Assembly (NCBI GenBank): GCA_033439765.1
Contig: JAULSN010000013.1
Span: 558,001 to 622,000 of the forward strand
Reading direction: 5' to 3'
DNA: 64,000 nucleotides
From: Lasiosphaeria ovina
Taxonomy: Eukaryota > Ascomycota > Sordariomycetes > Sordariales > Lasiosphaeriaceae
The notes below the pieces were generated by a model. The model saw only the letters and a list, made by a program, of their open reading frames with translations, did not search any database and had not been told where the DNA came from. The position numbers and the translations under genes are program-made. How positions within the stretch are numbered: the stretch's first letter is position 1; every line of letters begins with the position of its first letter. Positions 21,092 to 31,834 of the stretch are shown here, piece after piece.

Positions 21092-22690
21092 TCATGTGTG
21101 TGACCGAGGAAGCTGGTCAACCAATTCCGAGATCCTCGACTCAAAGTCCAGTCTTTGCTTCTCGCTCAACTCCTTCCCCCGATCTACGCTCGTGCTTGTG
21201 CCAGTGTCTGGGTTCTTCCCACGGGAAACGGCACTCTTCTCTCCACCTTCGATCATCCGCGCCTCATCTACAGTTGCAATTAGTGGCTGGACCCTGCAGG
21301 AGCCCATTGCGCCAGTGGTGCCGGCGAGTGAGCTTTCGTATTCTCTCCTTGAAATAGACTCACCTCTGATGAATTCCCTCAACAGCCTATCTGCGGCCTC
21401 TTTGTCTTCTCCCAGGAGCGTCGCAGCGTGGACCGTCTTGTACTCACGCAGCACCTCAAGCTGCTTTCTTGCGAGACGGGCGGCTGTTTCAGGGATGCCC
21501 TCTTCGCTTTTGACATTGTTATCTCCCCCTTCTGTTAGGTCTCGTGCTGAGGAGCTTGGCCACGAATCTAGCATCGTTTCGAGCAGTTCCCGTGTCTCAA
21601 AACTGTCGATGGCGCCAGACTCCTTGCTTGCTGTTCTCATTACAGTTTCGCGCTGGGCCCTCTTCCTCTCCTCTTCCGCTGCTTCCTCTTCCCAATCGAG
21701 CATGGTTCCGCGGCGGAGCATCCGGATGGTGGGGAGGAGTTTGTACAAGTCGTCGACGGCGGCTTCCAGCTCTCCGCGCCCATTCTTGAGCAGAAGCTCT
21801 GAAATGTCGGCGGATTCTGGAATCGACACGGGTCGACTAGTGGCGATGTCCCGCGCGTCTTGCACGGCGAGGCTGGAAACCGTGTCCACGGGCGTGCGTT
21901 CCAGGTCAGGTCGGGAGCCGTCCTTCGATAGCTCGGTGAGGATGAACTCTAGAATGCCAAGAAGGGGGTCTGTATCAGCCGGGTTGAAGTCGCATGGTAG
22001 TGCAAGCTCATTTGACAGTTACTTTACCTTCGGTGAGTATGATATCCACCAGGACAGTAATGACGGCTTGCCGTAGTTCAGCGTATACTAGTTCCTTTCC
22101 GTCCGCATCTCGCTTGAGGAGCATCAGATCCAGCGCCAGCTGGCCGTCAAACAACTCGCTCCATCTCTCCAGCTTTGATGTGACAGTCCCCAGTGAGCGA
22201 CTTTCAGTGCTGTAGCTCTCGATTTTCTTCAAAGCGATGCAGGCTTGGCGGTGTAGGTGCTGGATGAGGCGGAATACGGGTTGTGCGAGTGCGGCGGGAC
22301 TGGCGGCAGCTTGTGCAGTGGCTTCAGGCTCGTGTATATGGTCGCCATACCGACTAAAATCAAAGGATGGCGGACGTATCTGCTCCTGGATCGGTGAGAG
22401 GGAGCTGTATAGAGAAGGTGTGCTCGGAGGGCGAGGCCCTCCCATGCCTGAAGCAAAGCCGCCATGGTAGGCTGGGGGCGGCAACACGACCCCCTCGAGG
22501 GCCGTATTGATGCTGTTGATGGCATCCACGAGATGGTCCAGGTCCTCGGAGCCACGATAGCCCCAGTGAATGGCGGCTTTCCATTTTCAATTCCCTCCTT
22601 GCCAGCCGGGTTGGACCATTCAAACCTTTTTCCGACAATATCCAGCAACTCATGGATGTTTTTGAGGAAAAGGTCAACCCCGTGGTCGAG
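21092..22690 (-). pseudogene. HeLo-like domain protein remnant, 5'-truncated
   Basis: Minus-strand coding sequence with three exons readable by frame: about 22690-22028, 21969-21364 and 21267-21092, with introns 21970-22027 and 21268-21363. It opens without a start codon in GVDLFLKNIHELLDIVGKRF, EWSNPAGKEGIEN. After a one-base shift near 22580 it continues HWGYRGSEDLDHLVDAINSI, NTALEGVVLPPPAY. The arrangement helix, RFxW, then a helix with L..LVDAINSINTAL matches the second half of HeLo-type (HET-S/LopB-like) N-terminal domains of fungal incompatibility proteins. Then come a Pro/Ser linker and long charged helices (LLDWEEEAAEEERKRAQRE, ETAARLARKQLEVLREYKTV) ending at LVDQLPRSHT. The first half of the domain is missing, because the DNA beyond 22690 belongs to an oppositely oriented fragment. 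HeLo assignment is by pattern only. Confidence 0.5.
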
Positions 22691-22954
22691 CTAGGGCTGG
22701 TTCTGTTCCAAGTCGGCACGGGCGTCGCGCTCGACTACGGCAACGGCGAGGCGGGGTTCGAGGGCGCGCTCAAGGAGGCGCAGCTGGGCATGCACCGTCT
22801 GGCGACGCGCTGCGGGCCGGTCTTTTCCGACCTGGTCGAGATGTGCTTGGTTAGGAACAAGGACGTCTACGCCGCCGCCGGGGATGCCGACTACATGTTC
22901 ATGGAGCGGCTGCGATGGTGGCTGTCGACTCGGGACAAAGCCCTGGTTCGGTGA
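22652..22954 (+). pseudogene. C-terminal fragment of a DUF7580/pseudokinase-type protein
   Basis: A plus-strand 100-codon tail: VELGLVLFQVGTGVALDY, FEGALKEAQLGMHRLATRC, GPVFSDLVEMCLVRN, MFMERLRWWLSTRDKALVR, then TGA. The sequence L-G-L-V-L-x-x-V-G-T-G, a long helix, then GPxFxDLVExCL is the usual end of fungal kinase-like DUF7580 proteins, which often carry HeLo-type N-termini. No N-terminal lobe exists upstream. Instead the fragment abuts the minus-strand HeLo remnant within a few bases at about 22690. An inversion that split one HeLo-plus-kinase-like gene, or joined two, would give this. Confidence 0.5.
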
Positions 22955-24460
22955 CATATAATGGGTATGGATATAGGATGAAAGCTCACCTCACATAATA
23001 CATACCTAATCACAAGCGTCTCTCGGCCGCGGAGCTCATAGACTGATTCCCTGGCCTGAGGGCCAATGCTGGAATATCAAATGGCGCTTCTTGTGTTGAC
23101 GCTGTTTTGCGAACAATCGGCTTGAAAGGTGAGCTGCAGATATCAGCGAAGACGGCTCCAAGACGGCGTAAATTGGAATCTGTATGTCAGTCATCGATGG
23201 GCGGCCATGGCTGGCAGTGGCGGCAACACTACCGGCAGGTGTTCGACAGTGTAGATGTGGAAGGCGGCGCTGGGCTGCGAGCGCGGCCATATAAGTCGCA
23301 GTCGCGGACCAGTATTCCGGCAACGGGGGTTCTTCGAGGGCTGATATAGCGCAGCGGTTGCTCTAAGGCGCGGCTCGCACCGTCTTCCTCGATTCGAGCG
23401 AGCGGCCACTCGTTCGAACCCTGGCCGGGGATTGCTCCCGTTGTCAAATCCTTTTTTTCTTCTTTTTTCCTCTTTTGCCCTTTATTGGGTGGGGGAAAGC
23501 AAGCATCGGCCGCAACATCACGTAGCTCGATGTTCTGATCATTGTATTAATTAGACGGTAATTTGACTTCTTGAGTTCCATTCATTCGCGAGTTTTCTTA
23601 ACTTGCCTAAAAAGTACGTGGTCGTGGAGATCGCGTCTGCAATACATGGGATGAAAACTCACCCCCCCAGCAATTTAATGCCAAGACACGTCAACACCAG
23701 CAGCCACATTATGTAATGGAGTTACATAATCATGGAGAAGCTGGCAGCAAAAGAATGCCATATGCATGCGCAAAGGTACTGGTACTACTTCCTTCCACTG
23801 GATCACGAATTATATCATGACGGAAGAGCCAAAGCCAAGGCCAAGTCTTAACGGAAAGTTAGACAGGCCAAAGCGACCAGGTTCTTCTTTATGTGAACAA
23901 CCATTGGATAAATCTAATGTACTTTGTACAAAGAATTGTTCAATACAAATTTAGAGATTTTCACCTCTCGGCCGACGCTTCATAAGTAAGCGCAGAACTT
24001 GATATTTACTTCACTCCATTACCAGCGATACCGCAGTCATGTTCTTTCGAAACCTACTAACCTACCACGACGCGCTCAAGTTACCACAGCGTGCAAAACA
24101 AAAGCTCAATTTGAATAATAGAAATGCGAATTTGGAGGGTATCATAGGACTCTGCCCAACCTAAAGATAAATGAGAACATAGGAGAACCCCCTCGCGCGA
24201 ATATGCAACATGGCTAATTACTAGCAACATCTAGTGTGTGAGAGAGAGAGAAGGAAAGAAAGAAAGCAAGGGGGAGAGGGAATGTGAGCGCCGCTGATAT
24301 GATCCGTGTTAATGCAACAAAATCCGAAACCGGCTGACAACACCAAGACCCGGGGAACACGAGAAAAAGAAAGCCTCCGCCGTTTCATTTCCCGATTTCA
24401 ACGACGGGTTGTAATTGATTCGAAGGCTATCTGCCCTTATCGGCGCCCTAGCCATGGCCA
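22955..24460. other. Intergenic, with tRNA-like element
   Basis: No protein gene supported. Contains the tRNA-like sequence at 23338-23460, then an AT-rich stretch, a GA-rich tract near 24238-24275, and the 3' flank of the TBC gene. Confidence 0.55.
23338..23460 (+). repeat. tRNA-like element (SINE or degenerate tRNA)
   Basis: Has a good RNA polymerase III A box, TAGCGCAGCGG at 23347-23357, a B box GTTCGAACC at 23412-23420, and a T-rich terminator at 23452-23475. The box spacing (65 bp) is long, and the acceptor and T stems do not pair properly, so an active tRNA is unlikely. A tRNA-derived SINE head, or a tRNA with a long variable arm plus decay, is possible. Confidence 0.4.
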
Positions 24461-27400
24461 CTATGCCACCACGCCACCGCCACCCAGTCCCGCAGCCAAC
24501 AGCTCGTCAATGGGCAAGGACACCGACACCGGAGACGGCGGGTCCTGCAAGTCGCCACCGCTTTCGCTGGCGCTCGCGGAGGTAATGACATTTTCCTCGC
24601 TGACGACGGCCGGGGCGGAAGCGGCCTTGTGCATGAGACGCCGATTCGTAAGACGCTCTTCTCTCAGCCTAACCTGCTCGCGCTCACCCTCGATGGCTTT
24701 CTCGCGGCGAGCCTCAACTTCCTCCCTCTTGACGAGGCGGCGCAGTCCCTCTGAAGCTTGAATCAGACCGTCGATGCTGATGGCGTGGTTGGTCATCTGG
24801 TGGTTGATGTACGTGTAGATGCTGGCAGGAGAGTCGCATGCGAGCAGCTGCTGCTCGTTGAGCTTGAGCAGGGCCAGCGCGACCTGGAACAGGAACGTGC
24901 TGCCGTCGTTGGTGCAGAGCACCACGTCCCAGACGCGGAACAGGGCTTCGGCCGAGAGACAGTCGGTGAATACAGACAGAAACCACTGGAAGGTCATGGT
25001 CTCGAGGTCGATGCTGAGGTCTTCAAAGTGCTGGCTGAGGTTGGGCAGCACCTGGGTCACGTACTGCCGCAGCACCTGCTGGTCAGCGCGCGACGCCAAG
25101 AGACTGTGGTCAAAATAGCTTGGCGGAAGGATCTGCTCGACGATCGACACGAGAATCCAGAAGGCATCCTCGGCTGTGGGCGTCACGAGCAACAGGTTTG
25201 CTGCGACTAGGTTCATGCCCTGGCAGTATCCAACCTCGGGGTTGCGCCGAGCATACGCCAAGAGCACCTCGTTGAGCTTTTCCACCCCCGGTCCTTTGCG
25301 GAAGAAGATATTGTCCGTCAACGTTCGCGTGATGTCTGCCTTGATCTGCAAGACGACTTGCGGGTCGTCCTGGTCCTCGGGACGATTGACGATATCCTCA
25401 TAGTAGCCGGGGATGCGAAGCGCCCTAGCTCCGCTGCACTCGGACCAGATCTTGGCCCGGTACGCAACGGGGACCCCCGCGAGGATCAGGGCTTTGAACT
25501 CGTTCGCCTTCACGCGGCCAACTTTGCCCTGTATGCCCAAGCTCGCAACACCAATGAGCTCCCCGTCGCCAAGCCTCGTTTCTGGCATCATGGCCGTCGC
25601 TCGTAGTAGACGCGCCTCTGCGGTATTGGCCACCGCAGCCACAGCCGCTTCTCCGTCTCGCTTTCTCTCAGCCCGGACCTTTCGGAGAAAGTCATTCCAG
25701 CGTACGGTCTTCTCCCTCTGGAGTGTATCATGCAGCTGGCTGAGATTTTCGAGGAGTAGCCTCACAGGCTCAGCATCATCCTTGGCCAACGTTGCCGAAG
25801 ACTCTTCGTTCTCAGAGGTGGACTGGGAGTCGTTGTCGATGGGTGCAATTGCCGCCGTCGTGGTTGCAGACGGGAGAAACCCACGTTCCTCGGATATAAT
25901 GAGGCCAGGTGATTTGGGCGACTCGTATCCTTCCATCACCTCAAAGCCTTGTACACTAATCGAGGGCGTATGAGAGAGCAATTCTGTCGGGAACGTTGCG
26001 ATTTTGAGATAGTCTTGCCATCGCTTTGGCTTGACGTCATCGCGGAGCTCTTCGAGCGAAGACGGAGTATCAGGCCGCCCATCCCCGATGACTTCCCATT
26101 TTCCGCCAGGACTTCCCTCCATCAAAACAGGCGACAGGGAGCCCCGGCCATTGGTGAGCATCTCGGTACGGCTGCCCTTTTTAACATGGCGGGCCATCTT
26201 GGCTGCTTCCCTCTGCCGCTTCTTCCTCCTCTGGTCGTATATGAATCCAAACCGGTCCGTGAGGTACTCGGCTCCATTATAGTTGTTATATATGTGCGTC
26301 AAGGTCGGGGGCTGGACCTCGGGCGGGAGAATTCTGTCCATTTCCACGGGGCCGTAGCTCTCCTGCCGTGACATGGACCTTTTCCCCGGGCTGGGCACCA
26401 TCGTGTCCCAGCGCTCTTGAGGCTGCATCCGAGGAGCAACGTCGATAGGCCTAACGGTGCCGCCCGTGGCCCGGCGCATTGCCATCAGTGCCTTTGGACC
26501 GCCCTGAGCCGAGACACCGCGAGTGGATACACTCGTCTGGGCACTGGATACTGATGAAGTCCTGAGAGAGCCACCAGGGAGCGGGCTGTCGGCGCGGCCT
26601 CGCGGTTCGCCCTCCCGTACTGTCCCACCCCCAGCAACAAGCCGCAGAGCCATGCTCGCCAGCGACGGTTTTCGCGCAGCATGTGCCGAGTGAGTGCTAG
26701 ACGCTCGGCTAGAGCTGCGGACCGAGTCTGTTTCGGGCGGGCTGAAGAGATCATCTGCGAGGGTTGGCCGCCGGTCGGCTGTAGGACCAGCCCTGATAAC
26801 AACAGGCTGTGTCCGGATTGCACTACCGCTGGCGTTACTACTTGCCCGGCTGAGCTTCCGCGTTGTGCCACCCCACAGGTATTCTTTCCAACCTCGCATA
26901 GTACCTTTTGCGGTGTCGCCATCCGGGGCGACGGGGGGCAGAGAAATGCCGCTGCTCGCTCGGATAGTCGCGTCGTTAAGGGCGTTACCGAACGAGTCTC
27001 GTACATTATCAGACATGGCGTCGTTCATGAGGTCCGACAAGCCGTCGCCCGTTTTCCGTCTCGCAGTCCCATTTGTCTTTGCCTCTTGCTCGATAGCCCG
27101 CAGTCTCGTCTCCAAGTCCAAATTGGATAGGCCGCATTCCAGAATGATCTTGCGAAGCGCACGCTCCCTCTCGTCAGCCCGGCGCCGCAATGCGGAAATC
27201 TGCGTATCCCGCTCTGCTAAATCCTCAGCGACCTGGCGCACGAGGTTGACGGCACCGTGGCGGGCTATCAGGCGCTCGATATGCTCGTCGGGGGCGTGGT
27301 GCAGAGCGCCTGGGATCTTGCGGGTTGACAGCGGCGCGTCCTCGAAGAGGGCACCCCGCGACGTGGGCGGGGCGGTGGTGGTCAGGTCATCGACGATAGA

Positions 27401-27739
27401 GGCGGGCCGTTGGCGCTCTTGGAACTCCTGTGTAATGGCCGAGACGGAGTTGGAGCCCGAGGGGTTGCGCGAGGCCAGGGCGAGGACCGGGTCGGAGCCA
27501 TTGGTGCTCTCGAGGAAGGCTCTCCCGTCGCGGGGGGACTCGGGCGAGAAGGAGGGAAAGGAGGTGAGGGACTTGTCCGAGGCCGAGGCGGCGATAGACG
27601 AGGCCGAGCTCGAGGGTTGCGACGTCAGTCTCTTGCGGGGACGCACGGCGATGGAGCGGTGGCTCCTGGCCGATGTGGCGGATTGCTGAGAGACTGAGCG
27701 CTCGAGCGGGGCCGGGGAAGCAGCGGTCGTCTCCTCCAT
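24461..27739 (-). CDS. TBC-domain Rab GTPase-activating protein
   Basis: Single-exon 1092-residue protein. The ATG at 27739 (GATATGGAGGAG) is the first in frame. Residues 1-700 are mostly disordered and Ser/Arg-rich, with a coiled segment near 180-260 (LVRQVAEDLAERDTQISALR). The TBC domain occupies about 745-990: LILAGVPVAYRAKIW, then IKADITRTL with the arginine finger, then VGYCQGMN with the glutamine finger, DAFWILVSIVEQILPPSYF and FQWFLSVFTDCLSAEALFRV WD. Both fingers needed to speed GTP hydrolysis on Rab proteins are present, so it should be active. After the domain come a charged coil (REKAIEGEREQVRLREERL) and an acidic tail. It resembles the Gyp2/GRTP1-like group, but the Rab target is not readable. 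It would act on endosomal or secretory membranes. Confidence 0.9.
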   Translation of the reverse strand: MEETTAASPAPLERSVSQQSATSARSHRSIAVRPRKRLTSQPSSSASSIAASASDKSLTSFPSFSPESPRDGRAFLESTNGSDPVLALASRNPSGSNSVSAITQEFQERQRPASIVDDLTTTAPPTSRGALFEDAPLSTRKIPGALHHAPDEHIERLIARHGAVNLVRQVAEDLAERDTQISALRRRADERERALRKIILECGLSNLDLETRLRAIEQEAKTNGTARRKTGDGLSDLMNDAMSDNVRDSFGNALNDATIRASSGISLPPVAPDGDTAKGTMRGWKEYLWGGTTRKLSRASSNASGSAIRTQPVVIRAGPTADRRPTLADDLFSPPETDSVRSSSRASSTHSAHAARKPSLASMALRLVAGGGTVREGEPRGRADSPLPGGSLRTSSVSSAQTSVSTRGVSAQGGPKALMAMRRATGGTVRPIDVAPRMQPQERWDTMVPSPGKRSMSRQESYGPVEMDRILPPEVQPPTLTHIYNNYNGAEYLTDRFGFIYDQRRKKRQREAAKMARHVKKGSRTEMLTNGRGSLSPVLMEGSPGGKWEVIGDGRPDTPSSLEELRDDVKPKRWQDYLKIATFPTELLSHTPSISVQGFEVMEGYESPKSPGLIISEERGFLPSATTTAAIAPIDNDSQSTSENEESSATLAKDDAEPVRLLLENLSQLHDTLQREKTVRWNDFLRKVRAERKRDGEAAVAAVANTAEARLLRATAMMPETRLGDGELIGVASLGIQGKVGRVKANEFKALILAGVPVAYRAKIWSECSGARALRIPGYYEDIVNRPEDQDDPQVVLQIKADITRTLTDNIFFRKGPGVEKLNEVLLAYARRNPEVGYCQGMNLVAANLLLVTPTAEDAFWILVSIVEQILPPSYFDHSLLASRADQQVLRQYVTQVLPNLSQHFEDLSIDLETMTFQWFLSVFTDCLSAEALFRVWDVVLCTNDGSTFLFQVALALLKLNEQQLLACDSPASIYTYINHQMTNHAISIDGLIQASEGLRRLVKREEVEARREKAIEGEREQVRLREERLTNRRLMHKAASAPAVVSEENVITSASASESGGDLQDPPSPVSVSLPIDELLAAGLGGGGVVA

Positions 27740-28839
27740 ATCCCCGGACCACAAAGCCTCATGGTCCTCGCAAGTCTTGGCAGGCCGAAGCACTCGTCCT
27801 CGTCATGCGCCGGTTTGCCGGTTCGACGTCGACGCTCCGTTCGTTGATCGGTGGTGTTTTGCGGTGCTGTGCTACTTATCAGTCCGACGGAATTCGCGAC
27901 GTGTGTTTGCTGCGGTCGGGGTTCGAATAAATATTTGGCTGCGCGGAGAAAGGGATGGAAGTGGCAATGGTGTCATGGACTAAGCCTAGCGCAGGGCCAG
28001 GAAAAACCGAAAAGCCACGACGCAATGATGCCGAACGCTGAGTTGTGCCCACTGCCCACGCGAATGTTCATTCATGCAAGATTGCAGGTGATTCCTCCCT
28101 AAAGCCACCGAGCTTGGGCCTTGCCCTGTGCGACAGGACAGGGGCCGTTGCCTTTAACCGACCATGCGCTTGGGCCGTGATTGGGCCTAAGTTCCACGAT
28201 GAGCCGCCTGGTCTGCTTTACAGCTGTGCGTTCAATCCAGACATTGTTAGCGAGGACTTTCTGACATGCAAAAAGCTCAATTGCCTTGCCAGTTTGCGCT
28301 AAAGGTTTCCCCGGCGATCCCTAAAACATAATCTCAAAGTCCTATCCTTCCCACAAATGCTCTACACGATATTACAGGGTGTTCTCTCAAGTACCCCGTT
28401 AACAACCAACAAGGGCTTGAGTTAAAATGGCAAATCATCCCGTAACCCCAGAGCCACTTTTAGTGCATTCATCGGTCTCCACGTGTCTGGCTTGTCTGCC
28501 CGAGCGGGTTTAGGGTTCTGCGCTTCTGATCCTAGCGCAAATTATATCACCATGACTGCGGGACCGGGGGGTTGCTGCAGTCAGTGCAGTGCAGCACCTT
28601 CCTGCCGCCGATCCTCCAATCTAGACTCCGAGGTCCAGACAACAACCTACACTACAAAAAGAGACTCAGAGCCGCGTGTCTGTGCCTGAAGGTCACCAGC
28701 GACGATCACCGCGGTGGCTGAAGCAGCCATGCCAAAAATAAACCCAGCGTTGCCGTGCAGCATCGCTAGCGAGGACGACCTAATAAAGTGCTTGCAAGAG
28801 GTTGACTAGGTGGCAACAGCAACAGCAACAAACCAATGT

Positions 28840-29075
28840 ACCAGACGAACAGTGAAAGTCGGCGCGGCCAGATCTTACAATGAACCACGTACCACCACGG
28901 AGTAAAATGCGAATAAACCCTCTTACGTGCCATGCCCCCTTTTCACCATCGGTGCACGCACGAACGGAATAAACCAAGGCAATATGAACAAATTAGACCA
29001 GACGAACGATGAAAGTTGGCGCGGCTGGATCCTAACAACAAGAAACCCCTTTTCACCATCGGCGCATGCACGCAC
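28840..29075. repeat. Two interleaved direct repeats
   Basis: Block 1, ACCAGACGAAC followed by GAAAGT.GGCGCGGC, occurs at 28840-28878 and 28997-29037. Block 2, CCCCTTTTCACCATCGG.GCA, occurs at 28936-28964 and 29046-29075. The order block1-block2-block1-block2 shows a diverged tandem duplication of a unit of about 110-160 bp. Noncoding. Confidence 0.7.
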
Positions 29076-29384
29076 AAAACACAACACACACACAACATTG
29101 CAGCAACCGTTCTCCATATTCAATATGCAGCGGGAGGACAACACGGATATCGCCATGACCGTGTCAATGGATCAATGCAAACCCTAGAATTTCCCTTCCG
29201 CAGTGCTGCTCGCAGCATGTTCATGCTCCTCCATCCCCAACTTACAGAACAAATACACACAAACACTCCTCGCTCGCGCAATTCCGTCCTCGACCTATAA
29301 AATGCCTTACCAAAGCAAGAGAAAACAGCAGAAAAGAGGAAAAGAAATATAGGTAGATACACGCCATCCTTTGTATGCCCGCCC

Positions 29385-29470
29385 CATCGCTTCTTCTTTT
29401 TTTCCTCTTCCTCCTACTTTTCTTCCTCTTCTTTCTTTTTCTTCTCCCCCTCCTTCCATTTCTCTACCAA
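29385..29470. repeat. Polypyrimidine tract
   Basis: Nearly uninterrupted C/T on the plus strand (purines on the minus strand), downstream of the membrane-protein gene stop at 29620. Low complexity. Confidence 0.7.
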
Positions 29471-29619
29471 AATTACCACTTCCCTTCGCCTTTGTTCAGC
29501 GGCCATCTTACACACCCAAAAGACAAAAATCCATATAACTACGTTAGATACGCAAGGCCCCTAGCTGCCAGGCATCCAAGTTGAGTTAGGTAGAGACAGT
29601 CAGAGATCGTTGCCCCCCT

Positions 29620-31834
29620 TTAAATTGCTCCCCAAAACCTATGGTCTTGACGAGCAGCTGCCGCCCGGGCAGCCCGTATCTCATCATTGTCTTGACCGTT
29701 CCGTTCTCCTCGCTCTCTACCCACAATTGTCCCCATCCCCGCCGCATTAATACCGTCGTTATTATTGCCGCCGCTGTTGCTGTTGCCCCCTCCACCGGTA
29801 CTGTTCCTGCTCTGTTTTGCTGGTGAGGATGGCGCCGGTGAAGATGGCGACGCCAGGAGAAGTGCTATTCTTGACTCCCCACCGCCGTCCATGCCGGGCC
29901 CCGTCTCGCTCCAGCTGTCCCAGCTTTGGCGTGGGTAGTTGCCGTGGTAATCTTCCTCAGCGACGTCTTCCAAGTCACGTGGCGTTACGGCAGTTGCGGA
30001 TGCTGCGGAGTCGTAGTGCGAGGCGCCGCTGCGCGTCAGGCTCCGGAGCAGCGGCCCTGGACTGCTGCGGCCACTGACTGGAGATGCCACCGAGGAGAGC
30101 GGAGAGGGTGGCGGCGGCGGTGGCGGCGATGGAAGCGCGCGGCTTGGAGGTGGGCCTAGAGGTGGCAACGATGATGCCAGCGTCATTGCTTGCGATGACA
30201 GGTTAGGTGACACGAGATCTGGGATCTCGAGGGGAAAGTCATGCGGGCGAGGAGGGCGCGTCGGGGAACTGATAGGTGGAGGAAGCGGAGGAGGTGGTGC
30301 GCCGCTGATCGAGTTATAGTTCACGGCCTGGACTTCGTTTCGCAGAGACGATGGGTGTCCCCCGGTCAAGGAGTTCGCGCCGAAGCTGCTGCTCCCCATG
30401 CTTCCGCGGCTGGCGTGATAGCCATGGGCTGGGCCACTGGGCACCCCAAATGCAATTTGAGGCGGAATCGGGGGCAGACCGCCGTTGTATGCCCGCGGAA
30501 ATGATGCTCTGCCGCCAGCCTCCTGTCGCGGAACGAGCTTGTTGACCGTGGGAGAGTACAAGGGCGAGGTCGGGAAGAGGGCACTGTTGTGCGTAGAGCT
30601 GTAGGCAGGGGTGAGAGGTGTCAAGGGGGGCGATGGCGAGCGGTTATCTCTAGAACGGAGAATCGAAGGCAGGAACCTGCGGTCGCGAAGGCGAAGAGGA
30701 GGCGTGAGCGGAGACGGGATACTTCCGGCAGTGGAGTGGGCAGGTGATATCAGAAGGGGCCGCGGTGAGCCGGATCGAGGACCATTGCGGCCCAGCCGTA
30801 GGCGGGAGCGGAGACCGCGCTCAGGAAATGCCGCTTTGCTCTTCCGGCGCCGCCTGAGACATAGCAGCGCCAATAATGACAAGATGACGAGCCCAAGGAC
30901 GGAGCAAACTGCTATGGCAGCCTTGGACGACCCAGACAAGGAACTACTAGACGCGGTTGATTGGCTTGACTGTCCAACTTTCCCGGCGCCCAAGGCAGCG
31001 GGGGTTGCTGAACTGTGATCTGAGGACGATCTCGTCACAGCCGTGGCGGACACGGTTGATGTGAACCAACTCTGGGTGATAGTTGGATAGCTGGATTTAA
31101 CCACCGAAGCCTGATAAGAGCCCCCGGCCGTGGCTGTGGGATTATCAGGGCCAGACCACATACGAGTCCTCGAACATGGGCCTTCGTCGCACGTATACTC
31201 AGTTGGCGGTGGGCCTGGATCCAGCACAGAGCTAAAGCCAATGCTAGCGGAAAGAGAAGAAAAGCGTCAGCATGGGGTCTATTCTTGCTCCTCCCGGGCA
31301 GCGGTGACGACAAAAAGGCAAACCCCTCACTTTTGGCAAGTGTTGATGATCAAATCGACGTTTGCTAGTGTCACATTCTGTTAGCCAGTCCGAGACACCG
31401 ACGATTAGCACCGACCTCCCCCGGCCTGGGCGTTGTACTTACGATCTTGCTGCAGGCCTCCTATCTGGATGATCGCCACTCCGCAGAACTTCGAGTCGCA
31501 CCTGTAAAGATCCCAAAGACGCGAGTCGGGTGAGTGGCCCGTCAGAGCCTGGCAGCCTTTGTCCCAGCCTGAGCTTTCCGTCCAGTCTGCCGATATAGAC
31601 TCCAAGAACACCTGCTTGCAAGCCTGTAGACACTGTTTTGTTTCCCGAGCAGCCATTCGTTTCCCTGGAGCCGCACCATCGACATTACAGCCACAGGATA
31701 GGCCGTGCTTCGGGGGGTCCTCTATGTCTGGCATTATCATGGTCTCAAGGCAAAATCTCCTCACGACATGAGGCAGAACAAGACGGCGGATGTCGGCGCA
31801 ACGGTATGCATAGTAGTCGTCAGATCTTTCAAGA
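29620..31834 (-). CDS. Single-pass membrane protein with Cys-rich ectodomain (5' end unresolved)
   Basis: Exons by frame: 31834-31443, 31364-31331 and 31231-29620, with introns 31365-31442 and 31232-31330. The reading joins IIQIGGLQQD to PNVDLIINTCQ to NSVLDPGPPPTEYTCDEGPC. The ectodomain has many Cys (LSCGCN, QCLQACKQVF, LYRCDSKFCGV), then a Ser/Thr-rich stalk. A membrane helix follows (AAIAVCSVLGLVILSLLALL CL) with a basic stop-transfer RRRRKSK. The cytosolic tail of about 380 residues is Pro/Ser-rich with many SP sites and a polyproline PPPPPPPPSP. The shape recalls Mid2/WSC-type surface sensors, but no WSC consensus is clear. No signal-peptide exon could be fixed. A splice acceptor (GCTGCCAG) precedes 31834, so an upstream exon is likely, and the in-frame MIMPDIEDPP would otherwise be the start. 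Confidence 0.65.

Larger units (their letters stand above)
27740..29619. other. Intergenic between two minus-strand genes
   Basis: No gene supported. Contains the paired direct repeats at 28840-29075 and a long C/T-rich tract on the plus strand at 29385-29470, in the 3' flank of the membrane-protein gene. Confidence 0.6.

Noticed and set aside
26694..27689. 331-codon plus-strand frame
   Set aside because: Antisense to the TBC gene, low-complexity Arg/Ser composition, no motif.
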